The notes beneath the pieces are model-generated. The model saw only the letters and a program-made list of their open reading frames with translations, was not told where the DNA came from and ran no database searches. Of a DNA stretch of 64,000 bases, positions 56,653 to 64,000 are shown piece after piece. The stretch is taken from positions 585,001 to 649,000 of the forward strand of contig NZ_CP144212.1 of NCBI RefSeq assembly GCF_041378895.1. Direction: 5' to 3'. Numbering within the stretch: the first letter of the stretch is position 1; each line of letters begins with the position of its first letter. Both the position numbers and the translations under genes were made by a program. This DNA is from Dechloromonas sp. ZY10 (GTDB taxonomy: Bacteria > Pseudomonadota > Gammaproteobacteria > Burkholderiales > Rhodocyclaceae).

Positions 56653-57804
56653 TCAGAACAGTTCGACGCTGGGCGCGTTGCCAGGCGCAGCCAGCGATTG
56701 AAGGACGCTGGCAAAGCGGCGGTCAAATTCGACTCCTTGTTCAAAAAGAGTGAGAATCTGCTCGGCATGCTGGCGCAGGATGCTGCTGATGCGGCTTTCC
56801 TGGGCATCGGTCAGCCCCAGCGCGTAATAGGCCTTTTCAACCCCTTCGACCAGATTTTGTAGCAGGATGCGGGTATCGATTTGTTGTGTGCGATAGCCCT
56901 CGCGCAGATCTTCGATTGCACTGTGGGCAGCGCTGCTGGCAATTTGCAACGCTTCTGCTCGGCCAGCCGATTCTCGACGCATGGCAATGGTTTCGACGAT
57001 GCTGTTGGCACCTTCCGTGAGCAGCGTCAGATGATCCTGCAGCCGATTTACCGTGGTGTCGTCGGCAGGCAGGTTGTTGACGACCAGACTGAGTGATGGC
57101 GCATTGATCGCTAGACATCTGCGGAAGCGGAAGGCAGAACCGAGTGGTTCAATGTTGTCGAGTACCGAGTCTTCGAGAGGGCTAGCAGGGCCGTGTGGGT
57201 TGCGGCTGAGTTGTCCGTCTGGCAGGCGCAACCGGACCAGGCAGTCAAGATCGTAGGCACTGGTGGTCTGCAGCAAGCGGTCGGCGAGTTCTGGATAATC
57301 GCTGCAGTTGAGGGTTTCGCGGACGAAATCGAGCAGGATGCGGCCTTGTGCGATGTCTGCCTGGCAGGATTTGGCCGTTTGCTGCAAGGCTAGCCTTTCC
57401 TGTTCCAAATGCTCCTGGCGAGACTTCTGGGCAATCGCCAGAGCGACCTTGCGCTGCAGGATCGGCGGGTCGAACGGCTTGATCACAAAGTCGCTGCCGC
57501 CGACATCGTAAGCGTGCAGCCGGTCCTCCAGGCTTTCGCGGCTGGAGATGAAGATGACTGGTGCCTGCGAGTGTTCGCGAAACATCGCACAGGCTTCGAA
57601 GCCGTCGCAGCCGGGCAGGCCGATGTCGAGCAGCAGCAGGTCCGGATTCAATTCGTCGAGCATGGCCAGGCCGGCTTCTGCCGAGGGGAAGCAGATCAGG
57701 CGATAGTCGTCTTCCAGTGCGAAATGCAGGGCTTCAACGATGGTCGGGTCATCCTCGATGACTAGAATCTGGGCGGGCAAGGCAGGGTTCATCGGGTTGT
57801 CCAT
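56653..57804 (-). CDS. Response regulator with C-terminal GAF-like/helical output region
   Basis: A 383-residue protein. An N-terminal receiver (ILVIEDDPTIVEALHFALED; phospho-Asp in LLLLDIGLPGCDG; Lys in FVIKPFD) is followed by a coiled coil, a roughly GAF-sized domain and a helical C-terminus. No DNA-binding, GGDEF, EAL or HD-GYP output motif is visible, so it most likely works through protein contacts with the hybrid kinase encoded next to it. Its gene lies just upstream of the kinase, so the two are one operon. Confidence 0.85.
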   Translation of the reverse strand: MDNPMNPALPAQILVIEDDPTIVEALHFALEDDYRLICFPSAEAGLAMLDELNPDLLLLDIGLPGCDGFEACAMFREHSQAPVIFISSRESLEDRLHAYDVGGSDFVIKPFDPPILQRKVALAIAQKSRQEHLEQERLALQQTAKSCQADIAQGRILLDFVRETLNCSDYPELADRLLQTTSAYDLDCLVRLRLPDGQLSRNPHGPASPLEDSVLDNIEPLGSAFRFRRCLAINAPSLSLVVNNLPADDTTVNRLQDHLTLLTEGANSIVETIAMRRESAGRAEALQIASSAAHSAIEDLREGYRTQQIDTRILLQNLVEGVEKAYYALGLTDAQESRISSILRQHAEQILTLFEQGVEFDRRFASVLQSLAAPGNAPSVELF

Positions 57805-57998
57805 GTTGGCGTATCGGCGTATGGGGTGGCGAGTGGCTGCATTTGAGCAGGAACCGATGACAGACTGGTGACGGCCTGCCTCTGGCGGAGGAGCGCGGCG
57901 GATGGATCGGCAGGATGCAATCGAAGTGTCAAATAACTGAAATACTGTTTCCCTAAAGTGGTTGGCTCGTTTCATGCACTTCGTGTCCAGGAGGGACC

Positions 57999-59831
57999 AT
58001 GCTTATCGAACACGCCACCGCCGTCGCCGAAATTCACCGCATCGTCGAAGAGGGTTGGCTGCATCCGGTTTTCCAGCCGGTGGTCGATTTCCGTTCGCGC
58101 ACCATTCTGGGCTATGAGGCCTTGATCCGTGGGCCACAGAACAGCCCGCTGCATCGGCCTGATATGCTCTTTGCCGTGGCTCGCCAGAACGGTCTGGCCC
58201 TCGACCTTGAGCATGCCTGCCGCGAAGCCAGCCTGCGTGCCTTTGCCCAGTTACGCCTGCCGGGCAGCCTGTTTCTCAATGTCTCGCCGGAGTCCTTGCT
58301 CGACTTTCGGCTGCTGCATACCCAGTCGCGCGAAACCATGCAGGAATTGGGGATCGCGCCCAACCGGGTAGTCATCGAACTGGTCGAGAATCAGCGCTTC
58401 GACGACCTGCCGGGGATTGTCGAGGCACTGACGCACTATCGCGGCCGTGGCTTCCAGATCGCCATCGATGATCTGGGCGAAGGCTTCTCGAACCTGCGGA
58501 TGTGGTCCGAGTTGCGTCCGGAGTACGTCAAGATCGACAAGCATTTCATCAACGGTATCGCCGACGACCGGGTCAAGTACCACTTCGTGCGTGCCATGCA
58601 GGATATTGCCGAGGTCTGCAATGCTTCGCTGGTGGCCGAGGGGGTCGAACGTCTGGAGGATTTCGTTTGCCTGCGCGACATGGGGGTTGCCTGCGCCCAG
58701 GGCTATTTCATCGCCAAGCCGCTGGCCGACCCCGCCCATCAGTTGCCCGCCGCAGTCAGCCAGGCCTTCGGGCAGCAGCGGGCTTCGATGAGCACGCTGG
58801 CCGGCGGCCCCGGCAAGCTGCCGACCGCGCTCAACCTGCTGCGGGCGATCGAGCCGTTGCCGATTGACGCTTGCAACGATGTGGCGATCGCCCGCTTCGA
58901 AGCGGATCCGGATCTCGACGTGTTGCCGGTGGTGAGTCAGGGCATGCCGGTCGGGATGATCAACCGGCACAGCCTGATCGACCGCTTTGCCCGGCCCTTC
59001 CGGCGCGAACTGTTCGGACGGAAGAGTTGCGAACTGTTCATGGATCCGGCGCCGCTGATCGTCGATCAGAATGCCAGTATCCAGGAACTGGCGATGATGC
59101 TGTCGCTGGCGCCCAAGCATTACCTGCTCGATGGCTTCATCATCACCGGGGAAGGCCGTTATCTCGGCATCGGGAGTGCGCACGACCTGATGGCGACAAT
59201 TACCGAAATGCAGATTTCGGCTGCCCGTTACGCCAATCCGCTGACCCAGCTGCCGGGCAATGTCCCGATCAACGAACATATCGACCGGATGCTGGCCGCC
59301 GGCAAGCATTTCGTCGCGGCCTATATCGATATCGACAATTTCAAGCCGTTCAACGATACCTTCGGCTATCGCCGGGGCGACGACGTGATTCAGACCCTGG
59401 GGCGGCTGCTCAACGACAGTGTCGACAGCAAGCTCGATTTTGTCGGTCATATCGGCGGCGACGATTTTTTCGTGGTCTTTCAGAGCGAGGACTGGGAGCA
59501 GCGCTCATGGAACCTGGTCCGCCAGTTCACCGAGGCGATGGCGGTGATGCTCAGCCTGGAAGAGCGGGCGCAGGGCGGTTATCTGGCCGAGAACCGCAAG
59601 GGCGAACTCGGCTTCCAGCCGTTGCCCTCGCTGTCGGTCGGGGTGGTCAAGGTGACCCCCGGCGAGTGCGAGTCGCATCGTGAGGTGGCGGCGGCCGCCT
59701 CGGCAGCCAAGAAGCAGGCCAAGAAGCGTTCGCGCGAGCAACTGGCGGACAGTATCCAGGGTGCTGTGTTCGTCGAACGCCGCCGCCTGCAGGCGTATGC
59801 CGAGGGTGGAACGCCCCGTCTGCTCAACTGA
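57999..59831 (+). CDS. EAL-CBS-GGDEF cyclic-di-GMP protein
   Basis: A 610-residue soluble protein with the reversed domain order EAL (EALIRGP at 40-46; DDLGEGFSN), a pair of CBS-like repeats (about 285-415) and a GGDEF domain with GGDDF (486-490) in place of GGDEF. The EAL domain keeps the catalytic Glu40 and the DD pair, so phosphodiesterase activity is likely; cyclase activity is less sure. GGAGG a few nt upstream supports ATG 57999. Divergent from the response regulator across 194 nt, so probably part of the same signalling locus. Confidence 0.88.
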   Translation: MLIEHATAVAEIHRIVEEGWLHPVFQPVVDFRSRTILGYEALIRGPQNSPLHRPDMLFAVARQNGLALDLEHACREASLRAFAQLRLPGSLFLNVSPESLLDFRLLHTQSRETMQELGIAPNRVVIELVENQRFDDLPGIVEALTHYRGRGFQIAIDDLGEGFSNLRMWSELRPEYVKIDKHFINGIADDRVKYHFVRAMQDIAEVCNASLVAEGVERLEDFVCLRDMGVACAQGYFIAKPLADPAHQLPAAVSQAFGQQRASMSTLAGGPGKLPTALNLLRAIEPLPIDACNDVAIARFEADPDLDVLPVVSQGMPVGMINRHSLIDRFARPFRRELFGRKSCELFMDPAPLIVDQNASIQELAMMLSLAPKHYLLDGFIITGEGRYLGIGSAHDLMATITEMQISAARYANPLTQLPGNVPINEHIDRMLAAGKHFVAAYIDIDNFKPFNDTFGYRRGDDVIQTLGRLLNDSVDSKLDFVGHIGGDDFFVVFQSEDWEQRSWNLVRQFTEAMAVMLSLEERAQGGYLAENRKGELGFQPLPSLSVGVVKVTPGECESHREVAAAASAAKKQAKKRSREQLADSIQGAVFVERRRLQAYAEGGTPRLLN

Positions 59832-59864
59832 GTGATGGCTGGCGGCTTTGCCGCATTGACCGAG

Positions 59865-59888
59865 AGCCGGCCCGGGGCCGGCTTTTTC
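59865..59888 (+). terminator. Terminator of the EAL-CBS-GGDEF gene
   Basis: AGCCGGC (59865-59871) and GCCGGCT (59877-59883) form a stem followed by TTTTT, 34 nt past the stop. Confidence 0.85.
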
Positions 59889-59994
59889 ATATTCCGGTCG
59901 TGCCGGTGCAGTCTCCCTGCCATCAGCGGGAAATACCCGGATGGGATGATGCGGGCAGAACAATTCTGTACCCGTAACCAATCGGAGAACTGCC

Positions 59995-60300
59995 GTGACA
60001 CAGCACCTTGAATCTTGCCGCCCCGCCAACCACCGCCACCATCGCGACCGCCTGGCGCAGCCCCGCCGCGAGCCGGGGCGGGCCGCCTGGCCGGCTACGG
60101 TTCCAGAGGGGAAAACCCCGGCTTTACCGGCCTTAGGGGCAGCAACCCCGCTCAGCAGCGAACTGTGGACGCAGCTATGCGCCATCGAGAGCGAAGCCGA
60201 AGCACTCGACCGAGCCTTGCGCCGGGCCTGGTATGTGGTCGGTGGCCTGCTTCTCCCCTGCGCCGGCCTGCTGCTGTATTCGCTGGCATTGCCGCACTGA
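59995..60300 (+). CDS. Hypothetical small membrane protein
   Basis: A 101-residue protein from a GTG start with GGAG 8 nt upstream. The N-terminal half is rich in Arg, His and Pro; the C-terminal end (AWYVVGGLLLPCAGLLLYSL) is a single membrane helix. Not recognised. The 298 nt from here to the chemoreceptor hold no gene, only GC-rich sequence and one palindrome copy. Confidence 0.5.
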   Translation: MTQHLESCRPANHRHHRDRLAQPRREPGRAAWPATVPEGKTPALPALGAATPLSSELWTQLCAIESEAEALDRALRRAWYVVGGLLLPCAGLLLYSLALPH

Positions 60301-60555
60301 AGCGGCGGAGGCTGGTTGGGGCGTCCCCAGCCCAGGCGTGAGCAGGTAGTGACCGGCAAGGGATCGCCGGATTCTGGCCTCGGTCGCCGTTTCCGGCTGC
60401 CTTGCAGGCGCTGCATCACCTGCTTGCCACTTGCGGCCGGGTCCGGCGCCGCCCAGGGCCGTGCAGCTCAGGCCTGGGCGCCGAGCATTGGGCTGGTGCC
60501 TGGAGTAAGGAGCGCCCCCGGGCGCGCCGGGGGAAGCCCGTGAATTTGCGTTCTG

Positions 60556-60571
60556 CCACGGTCGACCGTGG
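60556..60571. repeat. Dispersed palindrome copy (exact)
   Basis: CCACGGTCGACCGTGG with exact core at 60559-60568 and AAATT following, 28 nt before the chemoreceptor stop, in the spacer between convergent genes. Confidence 0.9.
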
Positions 60572-60598
60572 AAATTGCTGCTTTTCCTCGCGGCCGGC

Positions 60599-62284
60599 TC
60601 AGACTGCGAACTGGGCAGTCGCCTGCTGCAGGCGCTGGGCCATGGCGGCGACGGCGCTGGCCGAAGACGAGGAAGCGCTGGCGGCGTCGGCGCTGGCGTG
60701 GATCATCTGTGCCACCCGCTCGGTATGGCGGGCGATCTGTTCGGCGGCCTGGCGTTGCTCGTCGAGGGCTTCGACGATTTCGTCGGCGGCGAGCAGCGAG
60801 TGCTCGCAGCTGGCTTCGATCTCTCCAATCGCGCTGTCTGCCCGTCCGGCCAGTTCGGCGCCCCGGCGGGCGCGTTCGGCGGTGGCGGCGACGGCGCAGG
60901 CAGTCTGCTGCGCGGTCTGATCGAGGCGGGTGACCAGTTGCTCGATCTTGGCCGTGGTGTCGGCAGTGTGATTGGCCAGCTTGCGCACCTCGTCGGCAAC
61001 CACGGCAAAGCCGCGTCCGGCATCGCCGGCGCGGGCCGCTTCAATCGCTGCATTCAGCGAGAGCAGGTTGGTCTGTTCGGAAATGCCCTTGATTTCCTGC
61101 GCGAAGCGGGTGATTTCCTGGGTGTGCTGCTGCAGGCTGTTCATCGCACCGGCGGCAGCATGGGCCTGGCCGGAAATGGCGCCGATTTCCTGGATTGCCT
61201 CCTGAATCACCGTACCGCTTTCGCCGGCCTTGCGCCGGGTGGCACGGCTGGCATCGGCGGCGGCGCCGGCACTGTCGGCCATGGTTGCGATGGCCACGGT
61301 CAATTCCTCGATCCCGGCGGTGATTTGCGCGGCGGCATCGCTCTGCTCGCTGCTCGCGTGCGCTACGGCGGTCGCCGAACTGCTCAGCGCGCTGGCGTCG
61401 CCAGCGGTTTGTTCGGCACCCTGCTGAACTTCGCCAATCAGCGCGCGCAGCCGTTCCTGCATCGCAATCACCGAAGCGACCAGCGAGTCGGCGGCGGCCT
61501 TGCCGCTGTGCAGTCCGAGATCGAGCTGGCCGCTCAGGTCGCCGTCGGCAACCCGGCGGGTGGCAGCAACCACCGGTTCCAGGTCGCCGCCCAGCCGGAC
61601 CAGCAGGCGCTGGCCGATCAGCGTTGCCACGACCAGCGCAACCACCACGCCGAGGACGCCGCCGGCGATCAGGGCCTGGGCGATTTCGCGGTAGCGCTGG
61701 CTGGCCGTGCTTGAGGCCGCTCCGACGCTGGCCGTGCTGCGCTCGGCAATCTGCTGTGCGGCGCCAGTCAGGGCGTCGAGCAGCGGCAATTCGCTGCCGC
61801 GCAGCGCGGCATCGACCATCACCGCGTATTTCGGCATCCCCGGCTCGTTTTCGCTCAGTACTTCATCGTAGAGCTGGTGCAGGTTTGCTGCCTGTTGTTG
61901 CAGGGCCGGCGCCAGTGCCGCAACGCTGCCCGTCTCGCGGCTGGCCAGTTGTTGCAACTGCTGCTGCAGTTCCTGGCGGGCTGCGGTGAACTCTGCCCTG
62001 GCCTTGTCGAATTCGTCAGGCATGTGGTTGCGAATCAGCATGTCCTTGAGCGCGCGCACTTCATTTTGCGCCGCGTTGCGTGCCGCAGTGACATGTCCCT
62101 GCAGCCGGGTCGAATGTTCGACGGCGGCAGCTACCTGGGTGATTTCATCGCGGAAGGTGGCCAGCGCAAACAATGCGGCAGCCAGCAGCAACAGGCCGAA
62201 CAGCGCACTGCTGCCGGCCATCAGCAGCAGGCGGGTGCGCACGGAAAGCGTGCTGGAGCGGGAGGCAGTGCGTGATTTGGGCAT
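60599..62284 (-). CDS. Methyl-accepting chemotaxis protein
   Basis: A 561-residue chemoreceptor from [22 protein letters not shown]1 is about 22-46, a helical periplasmic sensing domain about 50-200, TM2 ([19 protein letters not shown]), a HAMP linker and a long signalling hairpin with the conserved tip [20 protein letters not shown] and [15 protein letters not shown]. No C-terminal methylesterase-binding pentapeptide. Start ATG 62284 preferred over a TTG 18 nt upstream; neither has a strong Shine-Dalgarno. No che genes are in the window. Confidence 0.92.
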   Translation of the reverse strand: MPKSRTASRSSTLSVRTRLLLMAGSSALFGLLLLAAALFALATFRDEITQVAAAVEHSTRLQGHVTAARNAAQNEVRALKDMLIRNHMPDEFDKARAEFTAARQELQQQLQQLASRETGSVAALAPALQQQAANLHQLYDEVLSENEPGMPKYAVMVDAALRGSELPLLDALTGAAQQIAERSTASVGAASSTASQRYREIAQALIAGGVLGVVVALVVATLIGQRLLVRLGGDLEPVVAATRRVADGDLSGQLDLGLHSGKAAADSLVASVIAMQERLRALIGEVQQGAEQTAGDASALSSSATAVAHASSEQSDAAAQITAGIEELTVAIATMADSAGAAADASRATRRKAGESGTVIQEAIQEIGAISGQAHAAAGAMNSLQQHTQEITRFAQEIKGISEQTNLLSLNAAIEAARAGDAGRGFAVVADEVRKLANHTADTTAKIEQLVTRLDQTAQQTACAVAATAERARRGAELAGRADSAIGEIEASCEHSLLAADEIVEALDEQRQAAEQIARHTERVAQMIHASADAASASSSSASAVAAMAQRLQQATAQFAV

Positions 62285-62289
62285 GATTT

Positions 62290-62318
62290 GAGAATTCTGC
62301 AAAAGATGGTGAATTCTC
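62290..62318. promoter_or_regulatory. Inverted repeat upstream of the chemoreceptor start
   Basis: GAGAATTC (62290-62297) and GAATTCTC (62311-62318) face each other across 13 nt, 6 nt upstream of the chemoreceptor ATG. Position suggests an operator or an RNA fold covering the start. Confidence 0.4.
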
Positions 62319-62373
62319 GAATTGCCGTGTTACACCCCGATTGCAGTTTATCCCTGAGATTTTCAGGGTTTTT

Positions 62374-62387
62374 CACGGTCGACCGTG
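62374..62387. repeat. Dispersed palindrome copy (exact)
   Basis: CACGGTCGACCGTG with exact core at 62376-62385, preceded by TTTTT, 9 nt before the rpiA terminator. Confidence 0.9.
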
Positions 62388-62395
62388 CGTAAAGC

Positions 62396-62424
62396 AAAAA
62401 ACCCGGCACTGGCCGGGTTTTTTT
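62396..62424 (-). terminator. Terminator of rpiA
   Basis: AAAAAACCCGGC (62396-62407) and GCCGGGTTTTTT (62412-62423), a perfect stem with a 4-nt loop, 21 nt past the rpiA stop; T-runs on both strands. Confidence 0.92.
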
Positions 62425-62444
62425 GCCTGGAGGCAGAAGGCAGG

Positions 62445-63113
62445 TCAGCCGCTGCGGCGTACGCCTTCGGCGGTCCCGAGCAGCAGCACGTCGGCCGGGC
62501 GCAAGGCGAACAGGCCGTTGGTGACGACGCCGACGATCTGGTTGATCTCGGCTTCGAGGGCCTTGGGGTCGGCGATCTGCAGGCCGTGCACATCGAGAAT
62601 CTCGTTGCCGTTGTCGGTGATGAAGCCGGTCCGCAGTTGCGGCCGGCCGCCAAGTTTCTCCAGTTGCCGGGCAACGTGGGCGCGGGCCATGGGAATCACT
62701 TCGACCGGCAGCGGGAACTTGCCCATCACGGCGACCTGCTTCGAGCCGTCGGCGATGCAGACGAAGGTCCTGGCGACCGCAGCGACGATTTTTTCGCGGG
62801 TCAGCGCGCCGCCACCACCCTTGATCATGTTCAGCCCGGCATCGACTTCGTCGGCGCCGTCGACATAAACCGGGATGTCGCTGACTTCGTTGAGGTCGAA
62901 GACAGCAATGCCGTGGCTCTCCAGGCGTTTGCGGGTGGCTTCGGAACTGGCCACGGCGCCGCGGTAACGGTCCTTTTGCCGGGCCAGCGCGTCGATGAAG
63001 AAATTGGCGGTTGAGCCGGTGCCGACGCCGACGATGCAGCCTTGCGGTGCATTTTCGGCGACATAGTCGGCGGCGGCCTGGGCTACGGCCTGTTTCAGTT
63101 CGTCTTGGGTCAT
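62445..63113 (-). CDS. rpiA: Ribose-5-phosphate isomerase A
   Basis: Interconverts ribose-5-phosphate and ribulose-5-phosphate. The 222-residue protein has [44 protein letters not shown] and TDNGNEILD, all RpiA signatures with the catalytic Asp and Lys region intact. Start ATG 63113 ([12 protein letters not shown]) has AGGA 9 nt upstream; the frame extends further without similarity. Confidence 0.96.
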   Translation of the reverse strand: MTQDELKQAVAQAAADYVAENAPQGCIVGVGTGSTANFFIDALARQKDRYRGAVASSEATRKRLESHGIAVFDLNEVSDIPVYVDGADEVDAGLNMIKGGGGALTREKIVAAVARTFVCIADGSKQVAVMGKFPLPVEVIPMARAHVARQLEKLGGRPQLRTGFITDNGNEILDVHGLQIADPKALEAEINQIVGVVTNGLFALRPADVLLLGTAEGVRRSG

Positions 63114-63341
63114 GATCGGGGTCCTGCGGCAAGGGCGGCATTTGAGAGTGGTGGCAATTTTACCGGCAAACCCGGTGCCGCCGGCAGTCGCGCGGCGAAT
63201 TGCGCTGGTCATTGAGGCCGGCGGCCGGTGTCAGCCATAGCTTGTCATACGGCTTGCCGGGCGATGGCGCTACACTAGGCGTCTGCTCCGCAAGCGTATT
63301 TTGCGTTTGCCGGAGAGCAGTCGTTTTCAGGGAGATGATCT

Positions 63342-63776
63342 ATGCAGAGCGAAGATTCTGCGCCGCCGGAAGCCATTCCGGAAAAGCCTTTGCGGCGGCG
63401 GGCGGCAAGTGCCGAGGGTGTCTTGCAGCGGCAGCAGCAGGCCCTGGCCGAGGCGTTGGCGCTGGCCCAGTCGATCGATTATCAGGCCCAACCGGCGATC
63501 CCGCCGGAACTGCTGCCGCGCGGCAAGGCGGCCAAGGGGCGCAAGCCGGAATGGGTGCGTGGCCGTTATCGCCTGACCCCGGCGGAGCGCCGCCAACTCG
63601 ACGAACTCAAGGTCCATGCCCGCAGTCTCGAACTCAAGGTGCGCAAGAATGAACTGCTGCGCGCCGGCCTGTTGCTGCTTGGCGCGCTCAACGAAATCGA
63701 GCTCAAGGCGGTATTGCTGCGGATCGACGGGGTTACCCGGGTGCCGGCGTCTGGCTCCCGGAAAGGCCGACGCTGA
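63342..63776 (+). CDS. Small basic protein with possible ribbon-helix-helix segment
   Basis: A 144-residue, strongly basic protein starting MQSEDSAPPEAIPEKPLRRR, with GGGAG upstream of the ATG. The segment YRLTPAERRQLDELKVHARS followed by LELKVRKNELLRAGLLLLGAL has the strand-helix-helix pattern of small DNA-binding proteins, similar to many uncharacterised proteobacterial proteins with KxELLRAGL (from memory). Role unknown. It lies just upstream of the Pho box and pstS. The 228 nt between rpiA and this gene show no other feature. Confidence 0.65.
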   Translation: MQSEDSAPPEAIPEKPLRRRAASAEGVLQRQQQALAEALALAQSIDYQAQPAIPPELLPRGKAAKGRKPEWVRGRYRLTPAERRQLDELKVHARSLELKVRKNELLRAGLLLLGALNEIELKAVLLRIDGVTRVPASGSRKGRR

Positions 63777-63822
63777 GCGGCTCCGGGGCTTGCTGACGGC
63801 GGGATTGCCGAATTGTTACAGC

Positions 63823-63844
63823 CTGTCATTTGACTGTAACAAAG
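63823..63844 (+). promoter_or_regulatory. Pho box upstream of pstS
   Basis: Two 11-nt repeats in tandem, CTGTCATTTGA and CTGTAACAAAG, match the PhoB operator pattern (CTGTCAT-N4-CTGTnAn). They end 53 nt before the pstS ATG, a normal place for PhoB-activated transcription under phosphate starvation. Confidence 0.85.
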
Positions 63845-63897
63845 CCTGCGTAAGCTGCATGGCAATCCAGTTCATCTTCAGCAGAGGAGTACCCCGA

Positions 63898-64000
63898 ATG
63901 TCGCACAAGCATACTGTTGCCCGTTTCCTCGCCCTCGCCGGCGTTGCCTTCTTCGGTGCCCAGGCCGCTCAGGCCCAGGTGATCAAGATTGATGGTTCCT
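63898..64000 (+). CDS. pstS: Phosphate ABC transporter substrate-binding protein, N-terminus only
   Basis: Only 34 residues are present: a signal peptide (MSHKHTVARFLALAGVAFFG, then AQAAQA) and the mature start QVIKIDGS, which is the usual opening of PstS proteins. AGAGGAG upstream of the ATG and a Pho box further upstream agree. It would bind phosphate in the periplasm for the PstCAB importer. The gene continues beyond the window. Confidence 0.82.
   Translation, partial: MSHKHTVARFLALAGVAFFGAQAAQAQVIKIDGS

Overview
This 64 kb window reads as chromosomal DNA of a GC-rich betaproteobacterium. Gene order (dusB-fis-purH-purD; lptD-surA-pdxA-rsmA divergent from amgK-murU; pepP-ubiH) and the number of cyclic-di-GMP and two-component proteins point to the Rhodocyclales, probably the Dechloromonas/Azonexus group. 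That placement is inference from gene content, not from a marker-gene comparison. No rRNA, tRNA, CRISPR array, prophage or insertion-sequence transposase was recognised.

Layout. 0-8 kb, all on the minus strand, is a purine block: nucleobase permease, apt, hpt, then dusB-fis-purH-purD and a truncated membrane sensor. 8-13.9 kb (mostly minus) has a MenA-type prenyltransferase, ubiH-pepP and the murU/amgK cell-wall recycling pair. 14-19.8 kb (plus) is lptD-surA-pdxA-rsmA. 19.7-22.1 kb has a STAS-like protein, a Crp/Fnr regulator with a small membrane protein, and exonuclease III. 22.2-26.9 kb is the most unusual gene set: a tight operon for a FecR-domain protein, an OmpA-type lipoprotein, an exported WD40-caspase protease and a glycine-zipper lipoprotein. 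27-30.4 kb has a glutaredoxin-like protein, oligopeptidase A and a DUF2189 membrane protein. 30.4-32 kb is an accessory island: one lower-GC small gene and about 1 kb of non-coding repeats. 32-46.6 kb holds purC, a DUF3422 protein, a 33-residue membrane peptide and central carbon enzymes (fba, pyk, pgk, epd, gap, tkt, fbp), interrupted by a hybrid histidine kinase on the opposite strand. 46.7-62.3 kb is rich in signalling: a PAS-GGDEF-EAL protein, an EAL-CBS-GGDEF protein, a large hybrid kinase with its response regulator and a chemoreceptor, around rsmE, polyphosphate:AMP phosphotransferase, argA and yggX. 62.4-64 kb has rpiA, a small basic protein, and a Pho box upstream of a truncated pstS.

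Two things are not explained by ordinary gene annotation. First, a short palindrome with core CGGTCGACCG occurs eleven times exactly, plus several one-mismatch copies. It lies mostly between genes, often next to a terminator, and sometimes as a pair of facing copies. It also lies inside murU, where it seems to add residues, and in the first codons of the Crp-like gene. Second, the 31-32 kb island holds two related GC-rich units in opposite orientation, each with a perfect long hairpin, flanked by 71-72 bp direct repeats about 800 bp apart.

Functional links: purine salvage and synthesis lie together; Epd and PdxA are two steps of the same vitamin B6 route; PAP, the Pho box and pstS connect to phosphate and polyphosphate use; FecR, OmpA, caspase and glycine-zipper proteins all carry export signals and would meet in the cell envelope.
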